Part shown: positions 21,924 to 33,980 of the stretch, one piece after another | Numbering within the stretch: the stretch's first letter is position 1 | Layout: each line of letters starts with the position of its first letter | Source of the DNA: Leptodactylus fallax | Lineage: Eukaryota > Chordata > Amphibia > Anura > Leptodactylidae | Reading direction: 5' to 3' | Length of the DNA stretch: 64,000 bases | Assembly: GCA_947044405.1 (NCBI GenBank) | Contig: CAMRHE010000012.1 | Location: 12,664,001-12,728,000, forward strand | Translations under genes and position numbers: made by a program | Notes under the pieces: generated by a model | The model's database searches: none | Seen by the model: only the letters and a program-made list of their open reading frames with translations | What the model was told of the DNA's origin: nothing

Positions 21924-22531
21924 TCAGTGAGGAGGAACTGGAGGAGGTGGATGGGACCTGCCTGGTGATGTCAGTACTAGCACTTGGCCTTGCGATGTTT
22001 CTGGACAGTAATGATGCTCAAAACAGTGGGTCATGAAAGCTAAGTATTGTCCCTGCCCATAATTGTTGCTCCATGTATTGATGGCGGCATGCACCGTTCC
22101 CCACATGGATGTTTCCAAAGAAAGGCCCACAGCTAACTAGGTAATGGATAAGTAGGTAATCTCCATCGTGACAGTGTGCATGCCATCAGTTGGCAAAATG
22201 CAGAGGAATCCACTAAGTGGCATGGCAGTGACTGCGCTACCAGTTGCTTCACAAGGAGTGAGCTAAAATTGCAGACCAGCCAGATGACTGGGCGCATATT
22301 ACTGTTTACTGCAAAAACAGGCAGAAAAGTTGCATCCATATGAATATGTAAGTTTTCTCCCTCTTTTTGTGGTTGTATATTTAGTATACATGAAATGAAC
22401 ACTAGATTTCTATTACATGTGGTGCCCGATGCTCTTGGTTTAGAATATTGCTGCTTACTGGACACACATTCCCTTATAGATGACTGATGATGGCGTGGAA
22501 GATAAGCAGACGAAGATGATAACGATAACAA
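21924..22531 (-). pseudogene. Fossil hAT transposase fragment (BED-hAT type)
   Basis: Two minus-strand frames, 22,531-22,133 and 22,130-21,924, look like neighbouring pieces of a hAT transposase. The first ends with LLVKQLVAQSLPCHLVDSSA then FCQLMA, close to the block LLSKLLVLQSLTFQVVDS, PFRELMA in the hAT gene at 47,8xx-48,0xx. The second has VHAAINTWSNNYGQGQYLAF, close to VHGSADVWSCNYGEGQYMLY in the same gene. They appear in the same order as there. The frames differ, so the copy is broken. No termini are visible. It is probably an older relative of the element at 43.8-51.3 kb. Confidence 0.65.
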
Positions 22532-23737
22532 CCCTAGTTGAAGAAAATTAGGAAGTTAAATTCGATTTAGCCTTGAAAGGGTAACCTGGCCACTACTACA
22601 GTACACTACAGTGTAATGCAGAGTATATAGTTCAAGTTCAGTTCAGCAGTTCTCATTTTTTTAATAGGGTGGCGGACTGAATTTTCAACCCTCTTACAAG
22701 AGGACCTCTCTATTACATTCATTAGGATATATAGAAATGGGGTGTCTAAAGTATAATGAGTAGTAGCTTTTGAATTACAGCAGTAAATGAGATACAACTA
22801 TTGTCCTTCATAGATGGATACGTCTAGAAATCTTTTATTTCATCCATGTGCTTTGGATATATTTCTGGAATGTATGTACTACAAAGCCGTTCCTTTTGAA
22901 GCAGAGTTCACTTGCAGTATGGTGGAACTGTAGATTACAAAATCAGCTTTTGGTGGTTTCTGGAATGAAACATAATGTTAGGTTTAGTCTCTTCTAAGGT
23001 GGAATGAAAATAAAAGCTCAAATATCATATGGGGTTTTCATTTGACATGAAAATAGAGCTTTGGTGGTCCAAGTACTCATTATCTGTGTCTAGAAAGAAT
23101 AAAAGTTCACCTTAGTGTTCATGTCAGCTCAACTTTCTATATTTTAATGCTCCCATATTGTCTTCCTATTCATTGCCGCACATAGGAAATTGCAAGTACA
23201 GGCATTTATTATAGGGGCTAGTCCAGCTGGGAGCAGTACATAAACTCACTATTATAATGTCTTTGGAAGATCTGCACCAATATCCTGATGTGTACTGTAT
23301 ACTGCCGCGCACTTACTCCAATCTGCATGAACTGTGCTCTAGTTCCAACATGGCTGCTGAGAGAGGGTCATGAAAACTGACCCATCCATCAGCGGCTTCC
23401 ACTGAAAAACATAATAGCTTGGCAAGAGAAAGGCAATGCACATACAATAGCTTCCCTTGCCATGCATAGTGTCATTTAACAGGGGCCACTGATGGACATG
23501 TCAGGTCACATAATCCTCTATTAATGGCCATGTTGGAACTAAAGCTCCATAGAGCAGTCATTCAAACTGGAATAAATAAGTGGATGGCAGTATGCAAATC
23601 AGGACATTGGTGCAAATCTTCTAAAGACATTACTTTAGTAAGTGCCTTTATGTGCTGTTTCCACCATAAAAAAAAAAAAGTTGTGAGCCTTTTTAACCAT
23701 GTTATTGATTTTACACAATCCTACCGTATGTATACAT
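22532..23737. other. Non-coding stretch, no gene seen
   Basis: No recognisable element or coding sequence is seen. Confidence 0.5.
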
Positions 23738-24137
23738 CTAAAATTCTGTACAATGTTTTCGCTCATTTTTTTTTTTTCCCTTCGTTTTTTTTTTTTTCCC
23801 TCTGTTGTCTTCCTTGTCTTTGTGTCTTCCAGTTCCCTGGTCCTACTCATATATGCTCCCAAGGGAGTGATAGATCTCGGAAAGCCCTCCTTCTTGGCTC
23901 CAGCCTTTTGTTTTTTTTCTTCTTTTTCTTTCTTTTTTGTTTATTGTGTTATTGTGAGAGCCTGCATTGCACCTTTCTGGCCGTCCTGTTTTTCAGGCCT
24001 GCGGCCCTAGTTTACCTTGTATTATGGTGCTTCACAGCTTCCTGTTTTACATTTTGTTCCATCCTTTGTTATTTATTTGTTGATGTTATATACTTGAAAA
24101 CGTAATAAAATCTGATTAAACCTAAAATTCTGTACAA
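23738..24137 (+). mobile_element. 5'-truncated LINE 3' end with 16-bp TSD
   Basis: CTAAAATTCTGTACAA occurs at 23,738-23,753 and again at 24,122-24,137, an exact 16-bp duplication. Between them lie 368 bp that are pyrimidine-rich at the start (long T/C runs near 23,767-23,800 and 23,910-23,940). They end in GTTATATACTTGAAAACG then TAATAAAATCTGATTAAAC. This fits a short 3'-UTR-only LINE copy inserted by target-primed reverse transcription. The 3' end resembles L1/Tx1-type tails; that clade call is inference. The long open frames over it are spurious. Confidence 0.8.
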
Positions 24138-24146
24138 AAAAATCTG

Positions 24147-24320
24147 TAAGCAACATAGCAGAGTTAACCCAAACTACTACAACTGGTTAAACTGATAACT
24201 TATCACAGAAGAGAAAAAAAAAACAATGAAAAGTCAATGGAGCACTGTAGCAATGGAGAAATGGACACTGTAACAGTTTAACCAGTTGAAGAAATTCGAG
24301 TTAACTCTGCTACATCTGTA
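24147..24320. repeat. Imperfect inverted repeat, possible MITE
   Basis: Left AGCAGAGTTAAC and AACTGGTTAAACTG are mirrored by CAGTTTAACCAGTT and GTTAACTCTGCT on the right, arms of about 45 bp. No clear target duplication is seen. Confidence 0.5.
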
Positions 24321-25097
24321 TATGTTGTACTTAATAAATAACACACAACAGTTTTACACAATTATGCATAAAACAATGGGGAGCAAGTGCTAATGTGAAC
24401 CTAGAGTAAAGTAATCGACTCCTGTAAAGTGTACATCATTTAGCTTTACCAATCATTAGCCTAGACTCTGTTTTCATCTTGCTCTAAGAGTACCTTGTTA
24501 CCCAGTATCTATTGTGTACAACTTGCTCTAAGTGACTTTTATTTGGGTTCTACCAGCTAGTATAATTTAGTGAAAAGGCCTAGGATGGACCAACTTGAAT
24601 GTGAGGCCTGAGGCCAGCAGAATACTGATCAGCTGAATCAAAGTCTATGAAGAAAAAGTGTCCTAGAAGTAAAAAATGCAATCCACTACACTTTCTCCTA
24701 GAATCATTACATTATCAGATGCCATAATATATTCATGCTTTGTCAAAAAATGATGCAATGATGATACAAATGTTGACCTCACCTGGAAATTTTGGAGAAT
24801 AATTTACCACTTAATGGATATGGAGACCTTATTTCAAACCTCTCCAAGTTCTCTATTTCTAAACAAGACAAACTCATCTATTCTCCCTTATCGCCTGCAT
24901 TCTACCCTGCCTATAAGACCTTATTTACACATTATGTTTTGATAAGGGTTTTGTTTCAGTGTTTTTAAGCAAAAACCAGAAAATACAGAGCAGGCGCAAA
25001 TCTCCTGGTTTTTACAAAACACTGACCAAGACATGTATGAATGAGTAAGGCCTAAATCAGTCAGCAGTGTAGAGGAATGTTGGAACATTTTGTTTCT
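24321..25097. other. Non-coding stretch, no gene seen
   Basis: No gene or clear repeat structure is seen apart from short self-complementary pieces near 24,930-25,060 (AAAACCAG and CTGGTTTT). Confidence 0.45.
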
Positions 25098-25345
25098 TTA
25101 AGGCTAAGGCCCCATGTAGCGTCCCGCAACGCATCACGGTTTTTCCCACAGCGCTTTTCACTCAAAGACTTTCTGCCTCCATTATACCTATAGGGAAACC
25201 GCCGGCATTTCCGTAGGTATAATTGACATGCTGCGATTTCCGAAACCGAGACACTTTTGGAAATTGCAGCGTGTCTGCAACGTGTATTTTCCCACACTGT
25301 GGGGATGGGATTCGCTGGAATTTCCGCTGAGGCCCCGTCCTGAGT
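25098..25345. mobile_element. MITE of the GGCTAAGGCCCC family, degraded
   Basis: It begins TTAAGGCTAAGGCCCCATG at 25,098. Its interior has GGTATAATTGACATGCTGC, matching 46,280-46,310 in the better copy at 45,890-46,474. The right end (GAGGCCCCGTCC near 25,330) is degenerate. Confidence 0.6.
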
Positions 25346-25790
25346 GTCTAAGTTTCTGTGGCTTCATACGTCATGACCTGCTCATGACATCCTGTTATCC
25401 TGCTCATAGTTTCATCTTATACTTAGCCTCTGCCATGAATCCTAGTTCAAGAAGGTATGTAGTTTTTGTCCTAGTACCTGGCAAGGTTTTGACTTCATTT
25501 TGTCTTGTATCCAGGGGCGCACCGCTAATGAGGCGGCTGTCACTGTCTGGGGGGCGGCAATTTTACTATTCAATGTAAACCAATCCAGGACAGGCCGCTT
25601 TAAAAAAAAAACAAAGCTGAGCGGGGCCTGTCCTGGGCTGGCTTATGAGACGTCACATCTCAGCACAGGCGGCGATATAATGACGTCATCGCGCCGCCTA
25701 CGCTGAGACACAGACGTCGCGGACAAGAAGAGGAGGCGGTGGCTGCATCAAGGCATCGCAGTTGAGGATAACTTTTTTTTATATATATAT

Positions 25791-25839
25791 AAATAGGCCA
25801 TAACCTGCTGGAGTATCCCCAGCAGGTAACGGCCTATTT
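25791..25839. repeat. Long hairpin inside hAT-like element
   Basis: AAATAGGCCATAACCTGCTGG pairs with CCAGCAGGTAACGGCCTATTT with one mismatch across a 7-base loop. Fourteen bases of a second hairpin, CTTCCCCCTTCTGC with GCAGAAGGGGGAAG, follow at about 25,876-25,911. Confidence 0.8.
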
Positions 25840-26177
25840 ATTTACCTACCCCGCGTCTGCTCGTAGCCGCCTCCGCTTCCCCCTTCTGCTATGGGACGCA
25901 GAAGGGGGAAGTGGATGCCGCTGTGAGCAGCCGCGGCCATCGGTAAGTGAGGCCGCGGGCCTCAAATACGACTATTATTATACTCCGGGATCTTTTCAGA
26001 TCGGTGTTACTCCGGGCAGGCTTGGGGCCTCTGGTGACATCATCAGGTCGCGTCACCGGCCAGATCACGTGCCGTGTGTGCGCAATTAAACAGGGCCGAA
26101 AGCTGCAAGGAGTGCATCGGTGTCCAGGATATGTAAGTAACACTGGTTTTTATGTTTGTCATCTCCTATGGGTCTCC

Positions 26178-26223
26178 AATTATTATACTCTGGGGTCTGA
26201 AAAGACCACAGAGTATAATAATA
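26178..26223. repeat. Palindrome shared with 4158-4202
   Basis: ATTATTATACTCTGGGGTCT and its near complement AGACCACAGAGTATAATAAT flank a short loop. The same palindrome precedes the minisatellite in the element at 3866-13,005. Confidence 0.8.
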
Positions 26224-26231
26224 GTTCATGG

Positions 26232-26757
26232 GTGGGCAACTATGGGGCACAATACCGTGTGCAGGGGCCACTGTGGAGCATAATACCCTGTGCAGGGGTC
26301 AATGTGGAGCATAATACAAGTTCAGGGGCCACTATGGAGCATAATACCAGTACAGGGGCCACTATGGAGCATAATACCAGTACAGGGGCCACTATGGAGC
26401 ATAATACCCTGTTTAGGGGCCACTATGGAGCATAATACAACTGCAGGGGCCACTATGAAGCATAATACCAGTGCAGGGGCCACTATGGAGCATAATACCA
26501 GTACAGGGGCCACTATGGAGCATAATACCGTGTGCAGGCGCCAATAAGGGGCATAATACCGTGTGCAGGGGCCACTAGGGAGCATTAAACTGTGTGCAGG
26601 GGTTGCTGGGGAACATAATACCGTGTGCAGTGGCCACTGCGGGGCATAATACCATGTGCAGGGCCACTATGGAGCAAAATACCGTGTACAGGGGCCGCTG
26701 CGAGGCATAATACAGTGTGCAGGGGCCACTATGGAACATAATACCGTGTGCCTGTTT
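26232..26757. repeat. Minisatellite, 30-bp unit, about 17 copies
   Basis: The unit is CAGGGGCCACTATGGAGCAT then AATACCAGTA, with a 30-bp period clear at 26,341, 26,371 and 26,401. It is similar in sequence to the 31-bp unit at 4230-4806 (GGGGCCACTGTGGAGCATA). Open frames over it are artefacts of a period divisible by three. Confidence 0.9.
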
Positions 26758-27837
26758 ATATCATACGCTGTCTGTTTATAGAGACCGTAATTACAGTCTT
26801 GTCACATAGACATGTATAGGACGAGGCTGTAGTTACATGACATGGCCGTTATGAGATGAATGACACTATGTAAACAGAGAAGCGGTCATGGCGCTTACAC
26901 AGGTACCATTCAAACAGCTGATCAGTGGGGGTCCTGGGTTTTTGAGTCCCACTGATTAGTTTAGTAATGACTTGGAAAACCTTTTAATTAGTTAACACCT
27001 GGAGCATTATTAATAAGGAGCACTATTTATACAGGGTACACATGGACATTATTAATATATAGATGCACTTGGGGGTATTATTCATTATGGGGGGTTATAT
27101 CATATATTTTATAATTGGGGGTAGCAGCAGGATGGGTGTGCAGGTGAGGACAATGTGGGTGCCTGGAAAAGTGAGGAGCCAAAGATGTCTGTGTTGTAAA
27201 CTTTACAGAGACAAGTCACAGCTGGAAGAAGTGGTCATGGTGGTCCAAAGGGAAGAGAAGGGAAATGTGACCGATTAGTCAGACACGTCACCTGTAAGTC
27301 ACAAAATGTTACTGCCCTGTATTCACCTAAATGATAGAGGATAAATACCTGAGTGATGGGGGTCTGTCTGCTGAGACCCCCACTGAACCTGAGAATTGTT
27401 TTTTCCCCCCACTGGGTGGGAATTCAGCCTGACTGCAGCCATATATAGGTGTGTCGCTTGGTGGATGGACGAAACCGCGTGGCTCTCATTCACTTCAATG
27501 GGAGTGCCAAAGATAGCCGAAGTCCAGTGCTCAGCTATCTGCGGGGCTCCTATTATAGAGAATGGGGGCCACGTGGGCTCGTCCATCCACCAAGCAGAAG
27601 ATGTGTGAAGTTATTGTCATTGTTAATACCGTGTTGTTGATCTGATACTGAAGTAATACAGGAAGAAGAATTCTTAAAAACTGTTTTATAACTTTGTGTA
27701 TTGTGTATATTGTGCGACGATAACAGTGTGTTAAACTAGTAGCATGGAAACGCAATTTTTTTTTTTTTTGGGGGGGGTCCGTCTTTCTATAGTCCGCCTC
27801 AGGCAGCAAAGAGGCTAGGTTCACCACTGCTTGTATC

Positions 27838-29693
27838 CTCCTATAGTTTTGCTTTGTTATTAGTCCCCACCTGCACATCTGATATGTTAACCTCCTGCTC
27901 ATGCATTGACTCATGAACATTCATCTTGTCATTATGAGTAATTTTGGGTGCCCTCAGAGATGACTCGTGGCTTGTATCCTTAGTACTTAGTACTTATCTG
28001 TATCCTTAATACTTATATCCCTTTCTGTTGCATAAAACTAATCCACTATGATCCCCTCTTTCTTATAAATAAATGCACATAATCTACATTATATATATTG
28101 CTTGACCTTGGACATGTGACACAGGATTGTGACAGAAATGTCTACTTTATTTATACTCCTCCCCTCTGTGGGATATTTCTAGTATTCTATACCTGGCAAA
28201 CCTTACTGCAAAAAAGCAATGTAGAAAAACTGCATATGAATTTATTACATTTTTTTAAAGGGATTTACAGTATATTGTGCCTCACATCTGTGCAATATTT
28301 TTTCTGATACATATATGCATGAACAAACAGCACATAGGTGAAAAAAAGTTTCAATTATGACTAATCTGTTTAATCATAGATTTAAGAATAGTATTATATC
28401 ATTTTTTATTGCACGTGGACATAGATCACACAGCACTTACTGTAATAACAATAACATTCTCAAATCTCACCGTTCCATTCCAATATTTCAGCTTTGCCTT
28501 ATGATTGCTAGTACAATCCCAATTACTCCAGAAATGAAAAGTTACAAATGGCTTGGAAAATCATTGTTATTCTATGTTTTTGTGGGATAACTGCATGACA
28601 GAAGTTAACAGACAAGGAAATGAAGAAAGGAAGTGCAGACACTAAAAACAAATTACAGTGTGATCCAAAGGGAGCAGTATAATATAATAGGATAGAAGTT
28701 TGGAATGGCTGACATTTTTGTTAAACTCTGTTAAAATTGTAACAAGGGAGATATAGGATACCATGCACTGCCAAAATATTTATGTGCCTCGAAACAGAGC
28801 GTGGCAGAACTTTGGATAAGAATCTGCTCCTGGTAGGGTTGGCTAATAAAAAATGTCAAATTTATTGCCTTCTGACTGCTAATGCTGCCCCAGATGTTCA
28901 ACCACAAAACACACAGGTTAACCAACCAAGGAACTTGAGTAGAGGGAGAAACATTAATAAACTATGACCTTCCAAATGTATCTTTTTCCAAAGAAAGCAC
29001 ACTGCGAAACCAAAGAATAAACAATTGTTCCTCCGAGATAGCCCCTTCCTCTCAAAATAGGACTGAAATCATTTTTAAAAGGGTTACATTATTCTCAGTC
29101 CTTTATCGTAGATAAGAATATGGTTTACTTTTCTAGACTAAATAAGAACAATTGCAGTAAGATTATGTAGCGTAGCCACCTCCTTCTTGGAGATTTCTAT
29201 TTCATACAGAGGATATCAAACATATACAGTTTTTGTAATATAAAGCCTAAACTCAAGATTATTTATGTTACAAATATGTTATTTTTGAAACATGAAAGGC
29301 TACTATATATTTGTTCTATAGCTATGCACATCCATCTATTGTATAATGGATTGTGATAGTAATTCTTTTAACCTTGTAAAAGATCATGTAGGACTTTCTA
29401 GCACCCTATTGGGACAAAAGATGTTTAAAACACATCTCTTCAGTATTATTACTGGACTGTATAGATCAGGAGGAGTTATAAACTATTCTTAAGATGTACC
29501 ATGGGCCCTTGTAAAAACTATGAACTATGGCCCTCATTTACTGGTATTATAAAAAGTAATGTTAAGCAGTCAGAGAATGCACCAGATTTATCACAGTGGC
29601 TGATGCGAGATAATAAGTCTAGTCTAGATTTAGACCACCTATTAATTGGCTTACTTTAAGCCAAAATTTAATTTTGGCACAATTGTGGCAAAC
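27838..29693. other. Long non-coding stretch, no gene seen
   Basis: AT-rich. I recognise no repeats, termini or coding motifs. Confidence 0.5.
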
Positions 29694-30491
29694 ATTGTTG
29701 CTAGTGTTGAGCGAACCCTTCAAAGTTCGGGTTCGACAAGTTTGGCCGAACTTTGCCCAGAAGTTCCGTTCGGGTACCCGAATTTGACCCGAACTCGAAG
29801 TCGAACCCCATTGAAATCAATAAGGACCCGAACTTGGTGACCCAAAAATGGCTGTAAAATGGAGATAGTAAGAGGTAGAGGGCTGCAAAATGGGGGTAAT
29901 AACAGGGCAAGCACCCTGCAAAAAATGGGGTAGGGAAAGTACTTAAAATAATAACATAAAATATATAAATAAAATATCTACCTGCAACTGATCCTATAAC
30001 TTTAAATGGTACATATTCTATTCAACCCAACTCTGCCTGTTTAGTGAACACTATCCTAGCATTTCATCCAGGCTGTATTTTTGCAATTCCATGTGTCCTT
30101 ATCTGTACTAGTGTCAGTCTTTTGATGCTCAGTGATTTTATGGTAGTTCCCTGGTCAGTGTATTTGTAAATACATAGGCCAGTTTCCTCATATGATACAG
30201 TTTGTTGATTAATTGGTTAACAAGTTAGATTAGTGCTAGTTTTGAAGCTCTGCATCCCTATATAAGTAGATACAGCTCATGGGGGAAGCATTTCCAATGC
30301 AGCGGGGCATTTCCTAATGCAGAATCCATCTTAACCTAAGTGCATATTAACCAAAGTGCACTTACACATGGCACTTAGACAGGGCACGAGACAGGCAAAC
30401 CATGGAAGAATACCAGGTAAACTTATACCCAAAACAACAAGCTTTAACACATGGTATGATAGAGCTGCACTGTCACTTACTATCTTAGCAA

Positions 30492-31199
30492 TTGTCTTCC
30501 TGCAGAACTCCCCTCCATCTCTACCACCAGTGCACACTATCCACATCAGTCCTTCTCTTCTTCCTTTTCCCATGTACAGCTCTCACACTTTTCACTCTCT
30601 TTAACCACCTCAAACCCTATACTTCTTTTAGCAGTAAAACCAAACATAAACATCCACATAAATCTCTGAACCACCTTCTGTTTCGGTCCATTTTGCTCCT
30701 CCTAGCTGCTAGGGACATCTCTCCGAACCCTGGCTCTCCTTCTTTCCCTAAGTTTAACTCTTCCTGTACCCATAGAAATCCGACAAACCTCATCAATATT
30801 TACCGTGTTCCCTCTCCTTATCTTTCTCCTGTCTCTTTTAACTGTTGTCTCTGGATTGCCCGCTCAGTGTGTAACAAGCTAGAATATATTGATGACTTAT
30901 TCCTCAGTAAATCTCTTAACCTGCTCACCCTTACTGAAACCTGGATCCAGCAGTCTGATACGGCCTCCGCTGCTGCTCTGTCTCATGGTGGCCTAAAATT
31001 CTCACACACTTCTCCGCCTGACAACAGGAAGGGTTAAGGGGTAGGGATACTTCTCTCACCACAGTGCACTTTTCAGGCCATCCCACCGGTACCCTCACTC
31101 ACATTCCCCTCATTTGAAGTCCATGCCATCAGACTTTTCCGCCCACTCTCCTTACATGTAGCTGTGATCTACCACCCACCTGGCTCACCCTACCACCCT
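30492..31199 (+). pseudogene. LINE endonuclease (APE) N-terminal fragment, CR1/L2 type
   Basis: A frame open to 31,037 encodes ARDISPNPGSPS, then WIARSVCNKLEYIDDLFLS and LLTLTETWI, the start of the apurinic-type endonuclease domain of CR1/L2-group LINEs (the D-I-x-P-N-P-G pre-motif, N/S-x-R-S and TETW). After the stop at about 31,035 the domain continues in another frame, with LHVAVIYHPPGSP near 31,155-31,190, up to the minisatellite. The reverse transcriptase is missing. True start unknown; the piece before about 30,640 may be leader. Confidence 0.75.
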
Positions 31200-31202
31200 A
31201 CG

Positions 31203-32556
31203 GTATGGGTACACATGCAGTTATTGTTAAAGCGCTAGGAGACAGTCTGGGTACACATGCAGTTATTGTTACTGCACTAGGAGACAGTATGCAAATATAA
31301 ACACAGTTATTGTTACTGCACTAGGAGACAGTATGCAAATATAAACACAGTTATTGTTACTGCGCTAGGAGACAGTATGGGTACACACGCAGTTACTATT
31401 ACTGCGCCAGGAGACGAGATGGGTACACACGCAGTTATTGTTACTGCGCTAGGAGACGGTATGGGTACACACTCAGTTATTGTTACTGCGCTAGGAGACG
31501 GTATGGATACACACACAGTTATTGTTACTGCGCTAGGAGACGGTATGGGTGCACACGCAGTTATTGTTACTGCGCTAGGAGACAGTATGCAAATATAAAC
31601 GCAGTTATTGTTACTGCGCTAGGAGACGGTATGGGTACACACTCAGTTATTGTTACTGCGCTAGGAGACGGTATGGGTACACACACAGTTATTGTTACTG
31701 CGCTAGGAGACAGTATACAAATATAAATGCAGTTATTGTTACTGCGCTAGGAGACGGTATGGGTACACACACAGTTATTGTTACTGCGCTAGGAGACAAT
31801 ATGGGTACACACGCAGTTACTATTACTGCGCCAGGAGACGGTATGGGTACACACGCAGTTATAGTTACTGTACTAGGAGACGGTATGGGTACACACGCAG
31901 TTATTGTTACTGTGCTAGGAGACAGTATGTAAATATAAACGCAGTTATTGTTACTGTGCTAGGAGACAGTATGGGTACACACGCAGTTATTGTTACTGTG
32001 CTAGGAGACAGTATGTAAATATAAACGCAGTTATTGTTACTGCGATAGGAGACGGTATGGGTACACACACAGTTATTGTTACTGTGCTAGGAGACGGTAT
32101 GGGTAAATCACACACGCAATTATTGTTACTGCGCTAGGAGACGATATGGGTACACACGCAGTTATTGTTACTGCGCTAGGAGACAGTATGGGTACAAGCG
32201 AAGTTATTGTTACTGCGCTAGGAGACGGTAAGGGTACACACACAGTTATTGTTACTGCGCTAGGAGACGGTATGGGTACACATGCTGTTATTGTTACTGC
32301 CTGGGAGGGGGGGGGGGGGGGACTAGGAGACAGTATGGGTACACACACGCAGTTATTGTTACTGCGCTAGGAGACGGTATGGGTACACACACGCAGTTAT
32401 TGTTACTGCGCTAGGAGACGGTATGGGTACACATGCAGTTACTGTTACTGCGCTAGGAGACGGTATGGGTACACACGCAGTTATTGTTACTGCGCTAGGA
32501 AACAGTATAGGTACACACTCAGTTATTGTTACTGCGCTAGGAGACAGTATTTCTAG
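31203..32556. repeat. Minisatellite, 42-bp unit, about 32 copies
   Basis: The unit is GGTATGGGTACACACGCAGT then TATTGTTACTGCGCTAGGAGAC. Two unit types alternate irregularly. The second replaces GGGTACACAC with CAAATATAAAC (for example near 31,270, 31,330, 31,590, 31,715, 31,930 and 32,018). One unit near 32,305 has a run of 13 or more G. Because 42 is divisible by three, 14-residue repeat frames appear on both strands; none has a start, codon bias or context of a gene. Confidence 0.92.
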
Positions 32557-32942
32557 GCTAACTGTCCCTCACAGTATCTGGCTCCTCTCCCTACCTCTCC
32601 CTGAAAAGTACAATTATTAAATTTAGCTAAGGCCCTGACTGTCCCTTTCTCCAGCTACAGCCTCTCCCTACCTAGCCTAACTAGCTGGAATGGTGACAGG
32701 ACCTGTGACCCTGCCTCTTATACAGGGGGGTCACATGTCCCACGTGGCATGTCTGTGAAGTCTGTGGGCTTGAAGCTGGTTGATTAGCTGCTCAGCAGTC
32801 AATCAACCAGCTTTAGGGATGAGCCAAACCCGAACTCAAACCCGAACTTTAAAGCTGAAGTTCGGGTTCGGGTACCCAAACCCACGAAGTTCGGCACGGA
32901 CCCGAACTTTGCAATTCAGGTTCGCTCAGCACTAATTGTTGC

Positions 32943-33980
32943 ATCTTAAGCCACACCCCTATTTCATATAAACCTCATTGAAAAACATGGTCCAAAGCTA
33001 GATGCAACTTAAATATTAATAATGGTAGTTAGAAATCCCTTTTGATTCTAACTCATGGATCAATCTGTATTTCTACTGCAACTACAATATCTGGCCTTGG
33101 ATCACCAGGAATAAAATTCAACCCTCTCAGACACTTTTATTTTGACACAACACAATACAGTACACTAACAATTATTTACAATTAGTTACAAATACTTCCA
33201 ATATTATGGTCATATATGTACACATACACAGTGTACCTGGCTTATAATTTAACCATATAGACAAAAAGTATGTAGCCTTAGAATGTAAGGTGGTCCTCCC
33301 TCCTCTGTCTGGAAACTCACAGGAAGTAGAAAACCCTTGTGCTAAGGTGTCTTGCTACTATTTCCACAGCTGCCTACCCAGAATTCACTGAGTCCATGAT
33401 GAAAGCACAGGCAGGGGGATGGGTGATGAAGATTACCACATGACCAACTGCAGGTACTCAAAAACATGAGTCTACTTTACATATCAAAACAGACTATGAT
33501 CACTAGTGAACAGTAAAGAATGATACAATGTTTATCATCTGTGCTTATACAAGTGCAACACTAGAGTCAGCATAATAGAGTACTCCGAAAAGTCTACTGC
33601 AAGGTTAAGGGGGCCTCCACTAATGTGATTACGGTACACAATGTGCAGGCTAGGTTTATAGGAAGGACAAAATCAGATGCAAGCCACAGAGTGAGGAATA
33701 TAGGAAGCAAAGGAGAGATTAAGGATGCTAGAAGTGGAAAAGTAAACTCTGAAATTTTTAAATCTGAATCAATCCTAGTTGGTATTAAGACCCTTTTGCG
33801 TGCTACGACTTTGCATATCAGTGATGAGGTTCAGTTTCAGAATGAATTTTAATGACAACAGTTACATGAGACATGCATTAGGCAGTAAGATCTTACATTT
33901 AAATGCAGCCACAATCAGGTAACTATGATGTAAGGCTCTGGTCACACTTTTGTTGGAGACTCAGTCAGGAGATTCAATTG
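32943..33980. other. Non-coding stretch, no gene seen
   Basis: No gene is seen. GGCTCTGGTCACACTTTTGTTG near 33,933 resembles the left end of the TTCACAC-type MITEs but has no mate. Confidence 0.45.

Larger units (their letters stand above)
25504..27837. mobile_element. hAT-like non-autonomous element with exact 8-bp TSD
   Basis: CTTGTATC occurs at 25,504-25,511 and 27,830-27,837. The element proper is 25,512-27,829 (2,318 bp), with ends CAGGGGCGCACC and, read inward from the right, CAGTGGTGAACC. There is no transposase. The interior holds three strong palindromes, a GC-rich segment with repeated GACGTC, and a 30-bp minisatellite. Its right half is homologous to the interior of the hAT-like element at 45,232-47,801, although the termini differ. 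Confidence 0.88.
29694..32942. mobile_element. hAT-like element with exact 8-bp TSD and TAGTG(T/C)TGAGCGAAC ends
   Basis: ATTGTTGC lies at 29,694-29,701 and 32,935-32,942. The element proper is 29,702-32,934. Its ends are TAGTGTTGAGCGAACC on the left and, inward from the right, TAGTGCTGAGCGAACC (15 of 16 identical). Both are followed by subterminal repeats of AAGTTCGGGTTCG type. It has no transposase. It carries a LINE 5' fragment and a large minisatellite. The ends resemble those of the candidate autonomous element at 43,763-51,275 (TAGAGATGAGC), which could have mobilised it. Confidence 0.88.

Noticed and set aside
23524..24105. 193-codon Phe-rich frame
   Set aside because: It reads through T-rich LINE 3' UTR and crosses the 16-bp target duplication at 23,738, so it cannot be an ancestral gene.
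31313..32620. Repetitive 14-residue open frames in the 42-bp minisatellite
   Set aside because: The period is divisible by three and frames are open on both strands. They are repeat artefacts.
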